A stretch of 64,000 bases of DNA, taken from Aristolochia californica. Its lineage: Eukaryota; Streptophyta; Magnoliopsida; Piperales; Aristolochiaceae. Below the pieces are notes generated by a model. The model ran no database searches, was not told the DNA's origin, and saw only the letters and a program-made list of their open reading frames with translations. Shown here in pieces: positions 1 to 10,917 of this stretch. Made by a program: the position numbers and the translations under genes. Numbering within the stretch: position 1 is the stretch's first letter; each line of letters begins with the position of its first letter. The DNA lies in the NCBI GenBank assembly GCA_029961685.1, contig JARWKL010000014.1, positions 20,346,452 through 20,410,451 of the forward strand, read 5' to 3'.

Positions 1-3000
1 AAGCAATTACAAGTTGTACTTGTGGAATTTCCCAAACGTGGATAACGAAACTTTGTTGTTCATTTTTACTATGTGAAATAATTTTCTTCACTCACATTTA
101 TTATAGTTTTCAATTTTTTTTGCATACATAAACTCTAAAATTTTCATTTTGTTGTGATCTATATTTGCCTAATCATAACATTTATTATAGTTTTCAATTT
201 TTTTTGCATACATAAACTCTAAAATTTTCATTTTGTTGCGATCTATATTTGCCTAATCATTGTGTTTAAGAATAAACTGGGAGATTGAAAAGTCATGTTT
301 GAAAAAAAATTGAGCATCCAAAATGGAAATGTACAAATGCTGAGAGAGATAATTCCAAAAAGTATTTTTTATTTTTTAGGTACGCTTTTTGTAAAATTGG
401 CAACAAGTGGGTTGTTTGGTTGTGGTAAATATCCCACCGCACGTTGAGAATTTAATTTTTTCATCTCCTTGAAATTTTTGGATCATTACGTCACTTGCAT
501 CTTCAACATGTTTCTGGCATGCATATCCGCCACATATAAAACATGTTGGGATCAATTAGAAATCTATTTCTTATAAAATTCCACCAAGCTATTAGGGGTT
601 GTACTAGTGGAATTTCCCAAACGTGGATAACAAACTTTTGGTGTTCATTTTTAGTGCGTGAAATAATTTTTTTCACTCACATTAATTATAGTTTTCAAAT
701 TTTTTTGCATACATATTTGACTCGAAAATTTTCATTTTGTTGTGATCTATATTTGCCATATCTTTTTGTTTACGAGAAAACTGGGAGGGCGGAAACTCAA
801 GTTTGTAAAAAAAATTGTAGATCCAAAATGGAAATGCACAAATGCTGAGAGAGATAATTCCGACAAGTATCACAGAATTTTTAGGTCCTTTTATGTAAAA
901 TACGCAAAAAGTGGGTTGTTTGACTCTGGAAAATATCCCACAGCACGTTAACTTGAGAATTTAATTTTTTCTGCTCATTGAAATTTTTGGATCATTAGGT
1001 TTTTTCATCTTCAAAACGTTTTGGGCATGCATATTCACCACATCTAAAACATGTTAGGATCAATTAGAAATCTCTTTCTTATAAAATTCCACCTAGCTAT
1101 TAGGGGTTGTACTAGTGGAATTTCCCAAACGTGGATACTAAACTTTGGTGTTCATTTTTAGTGCGTGAAATAATTTTCTTCACTAATATTTATTAGAGTT
1201 TTCAAATTTTTTTCCATACATAATTAACTCTAAAATTATCATTTCGTTGTGTTCTATATTAGCCTGATCTTTTTGTTTACGAGAAAACTGGGAGAGTGAA
1301 AACTCAAGTTTGAAAAAAAATTGAACATCCAAAATGGAAATGCACAAATACTGATAGAGATAATTCCAAAAAGTATCTCTGATTTTTTAGGTCCGCTTTT
1401 ATTAAAATAGTCAAGAAGTTGGTTGTTTGGCTCTGATAAATATGCCGCCGCACGTTAACTATAGAATTTAATTTTTTCTACTCCATGAAATTTTTGGATC
1501 ATTAGGTCATTTGCATCTTCAACATGTTTCTGGTATGCATATCCACCACATTTTAAACATGTTAGGATCAATTAGAAATCTCTTTCTTACAAAATTCCAC
1601 CAAGCTATTAGGGGTTGCACTAATGGAATTTCCCAAACGTGGATATCAAAACTTTGGTGTTCTTTTTTAGTGCGTGAAATAATTTTCTTCACTCACATTT
1701 ATTATAGTTTTCAAATTTTTTTGCATACATAAACTCTATAATTTTCATTTTGTTATGATCAATAGTTGCCTAATCATTTTGTTTACGAATAAACTGGGAG
1801 ATTGAAAACTCAAGTTTGAAAAAATATTGAACTTCCAAAATGGAAATGTACAAATTCTGAGAGAGATAATTCCCAAAAGTAGCTGTGATTTTTTAGGTCC
1901 ACTTTTTGTATAATAGGAAAAAGTGGGTTGTTTGCCTATGGTAAATATCCCCCTGAACGTTAACTTGAGAATTTAATTTTTTCTAGTCCTTGAAATTTTT
2001 GGATCATTAGGTCATTTGCATCTTCAGCATGTTTCTGGCAAGCATATCCACCACATATAAGACATGTTGGGATCAATTAGAAATCTCTATCTTATCAAAT
2101 TCCACCAAGCTATTTGGGGTTGTACTAGTGGAATTTCCCAAACGTGGATAACAAAACTTTGGTGTTCATTTTTAGTGCGTGAAATAATTTTCTTCACTCA
2201 CATTTATTATAGTTTTCAAATGTTTTTCGCATACATATTAAACTCAAAAATTTTCATTTTGTTGTGATCTAGATTTGCCATATCTTTTTGTTTACGAGAA
2301 AACTGGGAGAGCGGAAACTCAAGTTTTGAAAATATATTGAAGATCCAAAATGGAAATGCACAAATGCTGAGAGAGATAATTCCCACAAGTATCAGTGATT
2401 TTTTAGGTCGGTTTTTTGTAAAATACCAAAAAAGTGGGTTGTTTGGCTCTGGTAAATATCTCATCGCACGGTAACTTGAGAATTTAATTTTTTCTACTCA
2501 TTGAAATTTATGGATCATTAGGTCATTTTCATCTTCAAAACGTTTCTGGCATGCATATCCACCACATTTATAACATGGTAGGATCAATTAGAAATCTCTT
2601 TCTTATAAAATTCCACCAAGCTATTAGGGGTTGTACTAGTTGAATTTCCCAAACGTGGATAACTGAACTTTGGTGTTCATTTTTAGTGCATGAAATAATT
2701 TTCTTCACTAATATTTATTAGAGTTTTCAAATTTTTTTCCATAAATAATTAACTCTCAAATTTTCATTTTGTTGTGATCTATATTAGCCTGATCTTTTTG
2801 TTTACGAGAAAACTAGGAGAGTGAAAACTCAAGTTTGAAAAAAAATTGAACATCCAAAATGGAAATGCACAAATGCTGATGGAGATAATTCCAAATAGTA
2901 TCGGTGATTTTTTAGGTCCGCTTTTTGTAATATAGGCAAAAATTAGGTTGTTTGGCTGTGGTAACTATCCCGACGCACATGAACTGGAGAATTTAATTTT

Positions 3001-6000
3001 TTTCTACTACTTGAAATATTTGGATCATTAGGTCATTTGCATCTTCAACATGTTTCTGGCATGCATATCCACCACATTTAAAACTTGTTAGGATAATTTA
3101 GAAATCTCTTTCTTATAAAATTCCTCCAATCTATTAGGAGTTGTACTAATGCAATTTCCCAAACGTGGACAACAAACCTTTCGTGTTCATTTTTAATGCA
3201 AAAAATAATTTTCTTTGCTCACATTTATTATAGTTTTCAAATTTTTTTGCATACATAAAAAACTCTAAAATTTTCATTTTGTTGTGATCTCTGTTTGCCT
3301 TATCTTTTTGTTTACAAGAAAACGGGGAGAGTGAAAACTCAAGTTTGAAAAAAAGTTGAACATTCAAAATGGAAATGTACAAATGCTGAGAGAGATAATT
3401 CCAAAAAGTATCTGTAACTTTTATGACCGCTTTTTGTGAAATAAGCAAAAAGTTGGTTGTTTGCCTCTAGTAAATATCCTGCAACACGTTAACTTGTGAA
3501 TTTATTTTTTTCTACTCCTTGAAATTTTTTGATCATTAGGTCATTTGCATCTTCAACATGTTTCTGGCATGCATATCCACCACATTTAAAACATGTTAGG
3601 ATGAATCAGAAATCTCTTTCTTATAAAATTCCACCAAGCTATTAGGAGTTGTACTAGTGGAATTTCCAAACGTGGATAACAAAACTTTGGTGTTAGTTTT
3701 TAGTAAGTGAAATAATTTTCTTCACTCACATTTATTACAGTTTTCAAAAAAAATTGCATACATAATAAACTCTAAATTGTTCATTTTGTTGTGATCTATT
3801 TTTTCCTTATATTTTTGTTTACGAGAAAACAGGGAGAGTGAAAACTCAAGTTTGAAAAAAAATTGTACATCCAAAATGGAAATGCACAAATGCTGAGAGA
3901 GATAATTCCAAATAGTATCTGTGATTTTTTGGGTCAGCTTTTTGTAAAATTGGCAAAAAAATTTTGGGTCTGTGAAATTTTTTAGGTCCTTGAAATTTTT
4001 GGATCATTAGGTCATTTGCATCTTCAACTTGTTTCTGGCATGCATATCCACCACATTTAAAACCTGTTAGGAACAATTAGAAATCTCTTTCTTATAAAAT
4101 TCCCCCAAGCTAATAGGGGTTATACTAGTGGAATTTCCCAAACGTGGATAACAAAACTTTGGTGTTCATTTTTAGTGAGTGGAATAATTTTCATCACTCA
4201 CATTTATTATAGTTTTCAAATTTTTTTGCATACATAAACTCTAAAATTTTCATTTTGTTGAAAACTATATTTGCCTAATCTTTTTTTTTACGAGAAAACT
4301 AGGAGATTGAAAACTCATGTTTGAAAAAAAATTGAACATCCAAAATGGAAATGCATAAATTCTGAGAGAGATAATTTCAAAAAGTAGCTGTGATTTTTAG
4401 GTCCGCTTTTTGTAAAATAGGCAGAAAGGGGGTTGTTTGGCTGCGATAACTATCCCACCGCACCTTAACTTGAGAATTTAATTTTTTCTTCTCCACGAAA
4501 TTTTTGGATCATTAGGTCATTTGCATCTCCAACATGTTTTTGCCATGCATATCCACCACATTTAAAACTTGTTAGGATCATTTAGAAATCTCTTTCTTAT
4601 CAAATTCCACCAAGCTATTACAGGTAGTACTTGTGGAATTTCCCAAACGTGGATAACAAAACTTTGATGTTCATTTTTAGTGTGTGAAATAATTTTCTTC
4701 ACTCACATTTATTATAGTTTTCAATTTTTTTTGCATACAAAAACTCTAAAATTTTCATTTTGTTGTGATCTATATTTGCCTAATCATTGTGTTTAAGAAT
4801 AAATTGGGGGATTGAAAACTCATGTTTGAAAAAAAATTGAACATCAGAAATGGAAATGTACAAATTCTGAGAGAGATAATTCCAAAAAGTAGCTGTGATT
4901 TTTTAGGTCCGCTTTTTGTATAATAGGCAAAAAGTGGGTTGTTTGGCTATGGTAAATATCCCACCACACGTTGAGAATTTAATTTTTTCATCTCCTTGAA
5001 ATTTTTGGATCATTAGGTCATTTGCATCTTCAACATGTTTCTGGCATGCATATCCACGACATATAAAACATGTTGGGATCAATTAGAAATCTCTTTCTTA
5101 TAAAATTCCACCAAGCTATTAAGGGTTGTACTAGTGAAATTTCCCAAACGGGGATAACAAAATTTTGGTGTTCATTTTTAGTGCGTGAAATAATTTTCTT
5201 CACTCACATTTATTATAGTTTTCAAATTTTTTTGCATACATATTAAACTCAAAAATTTTCATTTTGTTGTGATCTATATTTGCCATATCTTTTTGTTTAC
5301 GAGAAACAGGGAGAGCAGAAACTCAAGTTTAAAAAAAAAATTGAAGATACAAAATGGAAATGTACAAATGCTAAGAGAGATAATTCCAACAAGTAGCAGT
5401 GATTTTTTAGGTCCGCTTTTTGTAAAATAGGCAAAAAGTGGTTTGTTTGGCTGTGGTAAATATCCCATCGCACGTTAACTTGAGAATTTATTTTTTTCTT
5501 CTTCTTGATATTTTTGGATCATTAGGTCATTTTCATCTTCAAAATGTTTCTGGCATGCATCTCCACCACATTTATAACATGTTAGAATCAATTAGAAATC
5601 TCTTTCTTATAAAATTCCACCTAGCTATTAAGGGCTATACTAGTGGAATTTCCCAAATGTGGATAACTAAACTTAGGAGTTAATTTTTAGTGTGTGAAAT
5701 AATTTTCTGTCCTAATATTTAATAGAGTTTTCAAATTTTTTTAAATGCATAATAAACTCTAAAATTTTCATTTTTTTGTGATCTTTATTAGCCTTATCTT
5801 TTTGTTTACGAGAAAACTGGGAGAGTGAAAACTCAAGTTTGAAAAAAAATTGAACATCCAAAATGGAAATGCACAAATGCTGAGAGAGATAATTCCAAAA
5901 AGTATCTGTGAATTTTTAGGTCCGCTTTTTGTAAAACAGGCAAAAAGTAGGTTGTTTGGCTTTGGTAAATATCCCGACGCACGATAACTGGAGAATTTAA

Positions 6001-7446
6001 TTTTTTCTACTCCTTGAAATATTTGATCATTAGGTCATTTGCATCTTCAACATGTTTCTAGCATGCATAATGTTAGGATCAATTAGAAATCTTTTTCTTA
6101 AAAAAATCCACCAAGCTATTAGTGGTTGTACTAGTGGAATTTCCGAAACGTGGATAACATAACTTTGTTGTTCATTTTTAATGCGTGAAATAATTTTCTT
6201 CACTCACATTAATTACAATTTTCAAATTTTTTTGCATACATAATAAACTCTAAAATTTTCATTTTGTTGTGATTTATATTTGGCTTATCTTTTTTTTTAC
6301 GAGAAAACAGGGAGAGTGAAACCTCAAGTTTAAAAAAAAATTGAACATCCAAAATCGAAAAGCACAAATGCTGAGAGAGATAATTCCAAAAGGTATCGGT
6401 GATTTTTAGGTCCGCTTTTTGTGAAATAGGCAAAAAGTGGGTTGTTTGGCTCTGGCAAATAACCCGCCACACGTTGACTTGAGAATTTATTTTTTTCTAC
6501 TCCTTGAAATTTTTGGATCATTAGGTCATTTGTATCTTCAACATGTTTCTGGCGTGCATATCCACCACATTTAAAACATTTTAGGATCAATTAGAAATCT
6601 CTTTCTTATAAAATTTCACCAAGCTATTAGGGGTTGTACTAGTGGAATTTCCCAAACGTGGATAACAAAATTTTGGTGTTCATTTTTAGTAAGTGAAATA
6701 ATTTTCTTCACTCACATTTATTATAGTTTTAAATTTTTTTTGCATACATAATAAACTCTAAAATTTTCATTTTGTTGTGATATATTTTTGCCTTATATTT
6801 TTTTTTACGAGATAACTGGGAGAGTGAAAACTCATGTTTGAAAAAAAAATTGAACATCCAAAATGGAAATGCACAAATGCTGAGAGAGATAATTCCAAAA
6901 AGTATCTGTGATTTTCTAGGTTTTATTTTTGTTAAGTAGGCAAAAGTGGGTTGTTTGGCTCTTGTAAATATCCCATCGCACATTAACTTGAGAATTTAAT
7001 TTTTTCAACTCGTAGAAATTTTTGTATGATTAGGTCATTTGCATCTTCAACATGTTTTAGGCATGCATATCCACCACATTTAAAACATGTTAGAATCAAT
7101 TAAAAATCACTTTCTTATAAAATTCTACAAAGCTATCAGGGGTTGTACTAGTGGAATTTCCCAGACAGGGATAACAAAACTTTTGTGTTCATTTTTAGTG
7201 CGTGAAATAGTTTTCTTCACTTACATTTATTATAGTTTTCAATTTTTTTTGCATACATAAACTCTAAAATTTTCATTTTGTTGTGATCTGTTTGCCTTAT
7301 CTTTTTTTTATGAGAAAAATGGGAGAGCGAAAACTCAAGTTTGAAAAAAAATTGAACATCCAAAATGGAAATGAATAAATGCTGAGAGAGATAATTCCAA
7401 AAAGTATCTATGATTTTTAAGGATTGTAAACTCTTTTAGTTTTTTA
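1..7446. repeat. Satellite array, left arm, about 508-bp monomers (type A)
   Basis: Head-to-tail tandem array. The landmark ACATGTTAGGATCAATTAG (or a close variant) recurs at 541, 1049, 1557, 2062, 2573, 3083, 3591, 4062, 4567, 5068, 5577, about 6069, 6577 and 7085, giving steps mostly of 501-511 bp. Monomers are AT-rich with A and T tracts. Exceptions are a 471-bp monomer with a scrambled deletion near 3,950-4,000 and one that lost about 17 bp near 6,069. All complete monomers here are the short form, but the last one (7,400-7,446) enters the extra segment of the long form (TTTTTAAGGATTGTAAACTC) just before viral DNA begins. No gene is visible. The short open frames on both strands repeat with the monomer and are by-products of the array. 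Confidence 0.95.
94..261. repeat. 84-bp local tandem duplication inside a monomer
   Basis: Positions 94-177 and 178-261 are near-identical direct copies of the stretch from ACATTTATTATAGTTTTCAA to TTGCCTAATCAT, differing at only a few bases. Other monomers carry it once, so this is a private slippage or unequal-exchange event. Confidence 0.85.
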
Positions 7447-7447
7447 A

Positions 7448-7804
7448 CCATTCAAGCTTTTCCACATTTTATCTCTGCGTGATTCTGAACCAGGAAAGCA
7501 GGAGATGTATGTAAAGAATAACTTGCACAGATTAATCGTTGACTTAGCAAGTCATTTATCTGTTTTATGAATTCTTCAACATCAGAAGGAGTGTAAACCA
7601 TAGGTGTTTCTCGGATTTCTTTTTCAGGATCAAGAAGTTTGAGGTCGACATATGGTTTTTGCTTATTCCACCATTCTAAGGGTTCTTCAGAACAATTGGA
7701 TTCTAGAAGCTGCTGAACTTCTGATTCGCAGGCTTCAGCGAGGAGCAGAGTTTCTAAGGGTTGAATCTCATCACCACGCTTGCAGCGTTTTTTGAAGACT
7801 TGAT
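7448..7804 (-). pseudogene. pol fragment: protease-RT linker and start of reverse transcriptase (M1)
   Basis: Minus-strand reading gives LHQVFKKRCKRGDEI, then the ETLLLAEACES stretch, EWWNKQKPY, a PMVYTPSDVEEF segment and the first RT block ending in IKCGKA, matching 15,400-15,765 of copy P and 22,080-22,440 of M2. The frame stays open for the whole fragment, but upstream it is joined at about 7,805 to the 72-bp repeats, so the residues before LHQVFKK are repeat-encoded and not viral protein. It stops at the satellite junction. It is a broken piece with no start and no catalytic residues. Confidence 0.85.
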
Positions 7805-8160
7805 GTAGAATACTGATACCAAAAGCACATTGCTCTAATACCAATTTAAAAATAACAAGTCTCCAATAGACTTGTACACAAAATACTGATACCAAAAGCA
7901 CATTACTCGTATACCATTTTAACACAACAAGTTTCTAATAGACTTTAACACAGAATGTTGATACCAAAAGCACATTGCTTTGATACCATTCTAACAACAC
8001 AGACTAAACACAGCAGATTATGGTACCGAAAGCACTATTGCATGATACCATTTTCAAACGACAAGTCTCAAATAGACTTTAACATAGAATATTGATACCA
8101 AAAGCACATTGCTCTGATACCAATTTAACACAACGAGTCTCTAGCGGACTCTACAGTGGA
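7805..8160 (-). repeat. Five tandem copies of a 72-bp leader repeat carrying primer-site-like motifs
   Basis: Copies begin near 7,808, 7,882, 7,954, 8,016 (degenerate, about 10 bp short) and 8,088. On the minus strand each has two tRNA-complement-like cores related to TGGTATCAGAGC, one good and one weaker, followed by a GTCTATTAGAGACTTG-like segment. M2 has about two copies at the same place (25,291-25,425), so M1 is expanded. The repeat joins the primer site directly to the pol fragment, replacing ORFs 1-4. Expansion by template switching at the primer site or by recombination is an inference. Confidence 0.8.
8111..8122 (-). promoter_or_regulatory. Primer-binding site for initiator tRNA-Met (M1)
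   Basis: The minus strand reads TGGTATCAGAGC, the 12-nt complement of the 3' end of plant initiator tRNA-Met, which is the standard minus-strand DNA primer site of caulimovirids and also of many copia retrotransposons. After these 12 nt M1 diverges from the longer match seen in M2, because the repeat copy and not the original downstream flank follows. Confidence 0.75.
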
Positions 8161-9080
8161 ATACAGGGTGAGGGCAGCGGAACTAGAATCCTAGGGATTT
8201 CTACCTACACACTGACTATAGGCAACAGAAAACAACGATGACTTACACAATACTATTCCTAAAGTCATACTTCATACATCCTATCATTTCACCATCATAT
8301 TACTCCTGCTTCCTACCACATGTCACTGCTATGTACTCGTTTATGTCTACTTTCACAGCTATCTAATAGGCCCAACATGACTTCTGCTGCTACTTAGAAC
8401 TTCTTCAGGGTTTGACCCTATTCCTGCCGGCTTACCACCACGTGGGCAATTCGTCAATGCGGTCCTCATGGTCTCCAGAGGGCCCCAAGCTGTTCCTATT
8501 AACCGTTGTGGCTCCATGGCTGTTTCAGCAGGGTAAAGCACAGCTCTGTTTCGTTTTCTACCTCAGAGCGTAGCCAAATAATTCCATGTCTCTAGCTTTT
8601 GTCCTATTTGGCACTATTTCAAAACTATTTCTTTTTGACGAGTGAACAGAAAACATGAATAGAAACATGAATAGTAACCATGAATAGTAAAAATAAATAG
8701 TACTTTTGAATAGCAACTTTGGAACAATAAAAAACAAATACTGTGGAGATCATATATATAGATGAGAAACATGAATAGTGATAACAACAACTGTACTAAT
8801 CACAATATTACAAACATGCGGAAAATATAAAAACATTGTTCAAACAAAATAAAACAATTAAATACATACCCTTAAAAAAGGGAAAGAAAAACTACTTATC
8901 TACATAACTCCCGAAGTTACCTACCGTGCCACTGGTCGGTTCCCTCTTTTCTACACAGCCATTACGACCGTTAAGCACACACCGTGCTTTGAGGAACTTG
9001 CTGGAGGAAGATCGTCGAAAATCGCCTTCTTCTTTGAATGTCCATCGGTTAGCTAATGCTGCTTCATTTTTTGAATGTCT
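8123..9080 (-). other. Pregenomic RNA leader region of M1
   Basis: This is the stretch between the presumed RNA start (about 30 nt below the TATA box) and the primer site, roughly 950 nt. It is shared with P (18,700-19,290) and with the end of M2. Positions 8,650-8,715 hold a cluster of short direct repeats built on CATGAATAGTAA. It contains several minus-strand ATGs, including the start of the 52-aa frame at 8,359-8,517. Long, ATG-rich leaders with ribosome shunting are known in several caulimovirids; the RNA fold was not computed here. No clear AATAAA was found on the minus strand. Confidence 0.6.
8359..8517 (-). CDS. Leader upstream ORF, 52 aa (M1), function unknown
   Basis: ATG at 8,517-8,515 opens a 52-codon frame starting MEPQRLIGTAWGPLET and ending in SHVGPIR. 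M2 has the same frame at the same place and exactly the same length (25,622-25,780), with substitutions but no indel or stop. In P the frame is closed after MELQR by a TAA and the rest lies beyond the copy end. It sits upstream of the primer site, so it could act as a regulatory uORF in the leader. It matches no family I know. Equal length in two decayed copies hints at an open ancestral frame, but the many amino-acid changes argue against strong constraint. Confidence 0.35.
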   Translation of the reverse strand: MEPQRLIGTAWGPLETMRTALTNCPRGGKPAGIGSNPEEVLSSSRSHVGPIR

Positions 9081-9100
9081 TAACCTCTGGAGGAGCTTCA

Positions 9101-9110
9101 AATTTATAGC
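9101..9110 (-). promoter_or_regulatory. TATA box of the pregenomic RNA promoter (M1)
   Basis: The minus strand reads GCTATAAATT, preceded by GAAAGATCTTCA and followed by a pyrimidine/purine-mixed start region, as in P at 18,669-18,677. It lies about 335 bp beyond the ORF7 stop and just downstream of repeated enhancer-like motifs, the layout of 35S-type promoters. Transcription would run leftward through the leader, the pol fragment and into the satellite array below 7,446. Confidence 0.6.
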
Positions 9111-9269
9111 TGAAGATCTTTCATTTCTTTTGCTTTTACCCTTAATTGAAAGGTGTGTGTTTAAAGACAAAGGGTAACTTTTGTCTTTTTGGCATTTCAT
9201 TTTTGCCCTTGCATTATTACCTTTTGGCACCGACAGCAAGCGTAGAAATGTCTTTTGTGCTTGTGAAGT

Positions 9270-9385
9270 TATGATGATGACGTGCAGGACTCTTTTGTAG
9301 CCACCATTGTTGACTTGGTGTAGCCACCTTTGATGACTTTTGTAGCCGCCTTTGCAGACTTTTTAGCCACCTTTGCTGACTTTGA
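9270..9385 (-). repeat. Enhancer-like direct repeats upstream of the TATA box (M1)
   Basis: Four imperfect copies, about 23-25 bp apart, of a GTAGCCRCCTTTG-type motif (plus-strand reading) alternate with GACTT. An adjacent GATGATGACGTGCAGG holds a TGACG core like that of as-1 elements. The same group occurs in P (18,385-18,515) and M2 (19,305-19,420). Repeated motifs 200-350 bp upstream of the TATA box fit an enhancer; activity is inferred. Confidence 0.5.
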
Positions 9386-9441
9386 TTTCGTCTTGGGCCT
9401 TAATGGCTGTTGACATGTCTGCTGACATGGCTGCTGACTGC

Positions 9442-9998
9442 TCATTCAGATAGCTGTCTTTTTGTGCACAATCTACAGGTGTGCTCCTTCGAAAAAGTCT
9501 TCTGGGTCGTCTGGCAGAAGCTTTCCTTGGTTGTTTTACTGAAGGGGATATTTCCTCCGAGGAGTTTCTTCAGTGTAGCTTCGAGATTGGTCTGGAAAGA
9601 TGTCAGAGTCTCTTTATAGCTCTTCGAGACGATCGTCAATGGGATGGAGGTCATGTAAACAAAGCTTTTCTTTCTTTGAATCAGTTGTTGGATGAGTTGT
9701 ATCAGGTTCTTGAGCCCGTGAGTACACCTGGTGAGCCAAACTACTTCTGAGCATGGCTTGGCTTTTGGAACATGTCTGGATCATATTCCATCTTCGCGTC
9801 ACCTTCTTTGCTGCCTTCAAGTGTCACAAAAAAAATAATCGAAAACATCTTTGTGTCAGTAACAATTTCAGCAATACAGGAAACAAAATGAAGTCGAATT
9901 CATTTACTCTTCGTAATGGAGATGAAACTTTTGCAAACCTCCATAATCTCTTTTGGCATTTTCTCCAAAACTGATAAGTCGGTGGAGTAAAGTACCAT
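9442..9998 (-). pseudogene. ORF7: C-terminal half of the TAV-like transactivator (M1)
   Basis: The ATG (9,998-9,996) directly follows the TAG that ends ORF6 (10,001-9,999) in the same frame. The frame opens as in P, but indels break it: the middle is readable only in another frame (9,820-9,614) and the C-terminal part (TSIPLTIVSKSYKETL to CRLCTKRQLSE, stop at 9,442) in a third. P keeps the same region as one open frame of 178 aa. The N-terminal 60 residues continue the conserved TAV core begun in ORF6. The C-terminal part is charged and unassigned. Confidence 0.65.
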
Positions 9999-10916
9999 CT
10001 ATTTTATGAATCCATATGAATAAAGCATGGATGCATATTTTGAGTCTATTTCATGACTCAGCTTCACTTGATTCCAACTATTGCTGGACTCAGTGGTGAA
10101 GAAGGGAGTGTTCATCCCTTGTCCAATTTGTTCATTGCATCTCTAGAATTGAACAGTATGATCGGATTCGATCTTTGAACGAACATTGTCCACCTTTTGA
10201 GGACGTAGCGAGGGTTCCTCAGACATAATGTCCGAAAGTTTTAAAGGTTTAAATTTCTTTAAAAACTCAAACTCATTAAAACTTGTTTTATCCTATTTAT
10301 TTAGGCTTTTCAACTTTGTAAACTCAGATGGGGTAACCAATTTTGTCTTGAATGATTTCTCATTACTAGACAAGTCCATTTGCATCTGGGATGGATCCGT
10401 TAAGACTTCCTTTTCAGCTCGAAACTGACAAGTAGAAGTTCCTGATTTTGATTTCATCGAAATTGTTAAAGTTTCCTTTCCAGCTCTAGACTGGCAGGTA
10501 AAAATCCCTGATTCCCCTATCTTCAAAGAAGACTGGGTTGTGATTTCCTTCTCATGCCTGGCAAGACTTGTAGAAATCCCAGGTTGATCTGTGTTTAGCA
10601 AAACACTAAAGTCATCCGTCTGTTGATTAGCTGACGTTGTGGATTCCTTTTCTCGCGATGGAGATCCGATAGAAGTCCCGGAGGAGCTTGGCATATCATG
10701 TCGTTGAGTGAATTCTTTTAACTCTTCGGTTAATTCCTTAACCTTGAGTTGTAAGAGTTCTCCACTTAACCCGTATCGGGCGCAATTCTCATGTATATCT
10801 CCTCGTTCAGAGAGAACTAAAAGACTCTCGAATAGTGACTGTATGGTTGAGAGCAATACCGAGAGTGTGGAAATTGCCACTGCTAGGTCCGTCTGGGTGC
10901 AGCTGAGGGGATCCAT
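9999..10916 (-). pseudogene. ORF6: N-terminal part of the TAV-like protein, with motif repeats (M1)
   Basis: ATG at 10,916 lies 1 nt after the pol stop (10,920-10,918). The span of 918 nt is a whole number of codons (305 plus stop), so M1 keeps the ancestral length, but a nonsense codon at about 10,293 and another in the QF-RCNE region break it. Order: MDPLS start, a leucine-rich coiled-coil-like segment (residues about 5-35), a charged KVKELTEELKEF helix, four degenerate copies of a G-[TI]-S-T-x3-R-x2-K-E motif (about residues 80-170), a KLVTPSEF..LKSLNK stretch, and the first part of the TAV core up to YGFIK before the TAG. See the P copy for the argument on function. Confidence 0.65.
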
Positions 10917-10917
10917 T

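Noticed and set aside
543..848. Open frame of about 100 aa on the plus strand and dozens of similar 60-100 aa frames throughout the satellite
   Set aside because: They recur with the monomer, have variable ends, lack any domain and are broken in most monomers. They are shadows of the repeat.
8359..8541. 60-aa versions of the leader ORF starting at 8,541 (GTG) and 25,804 (TTG)
   Set aside because: Neither begins with ATG, and the M2 start lies in filler DNA outside the virus. The shared ATG gives 52 aa.
8926..9177. Plus-strand frames at 8,926-9,177, 9,410-9,750, 9,753-9,974 and 10,708-10,965 in M1
   Set aside because: They are antisense to the viral leader, ORF7 and ORF6; the homologous minus-strand frames carry the recognisable protein.
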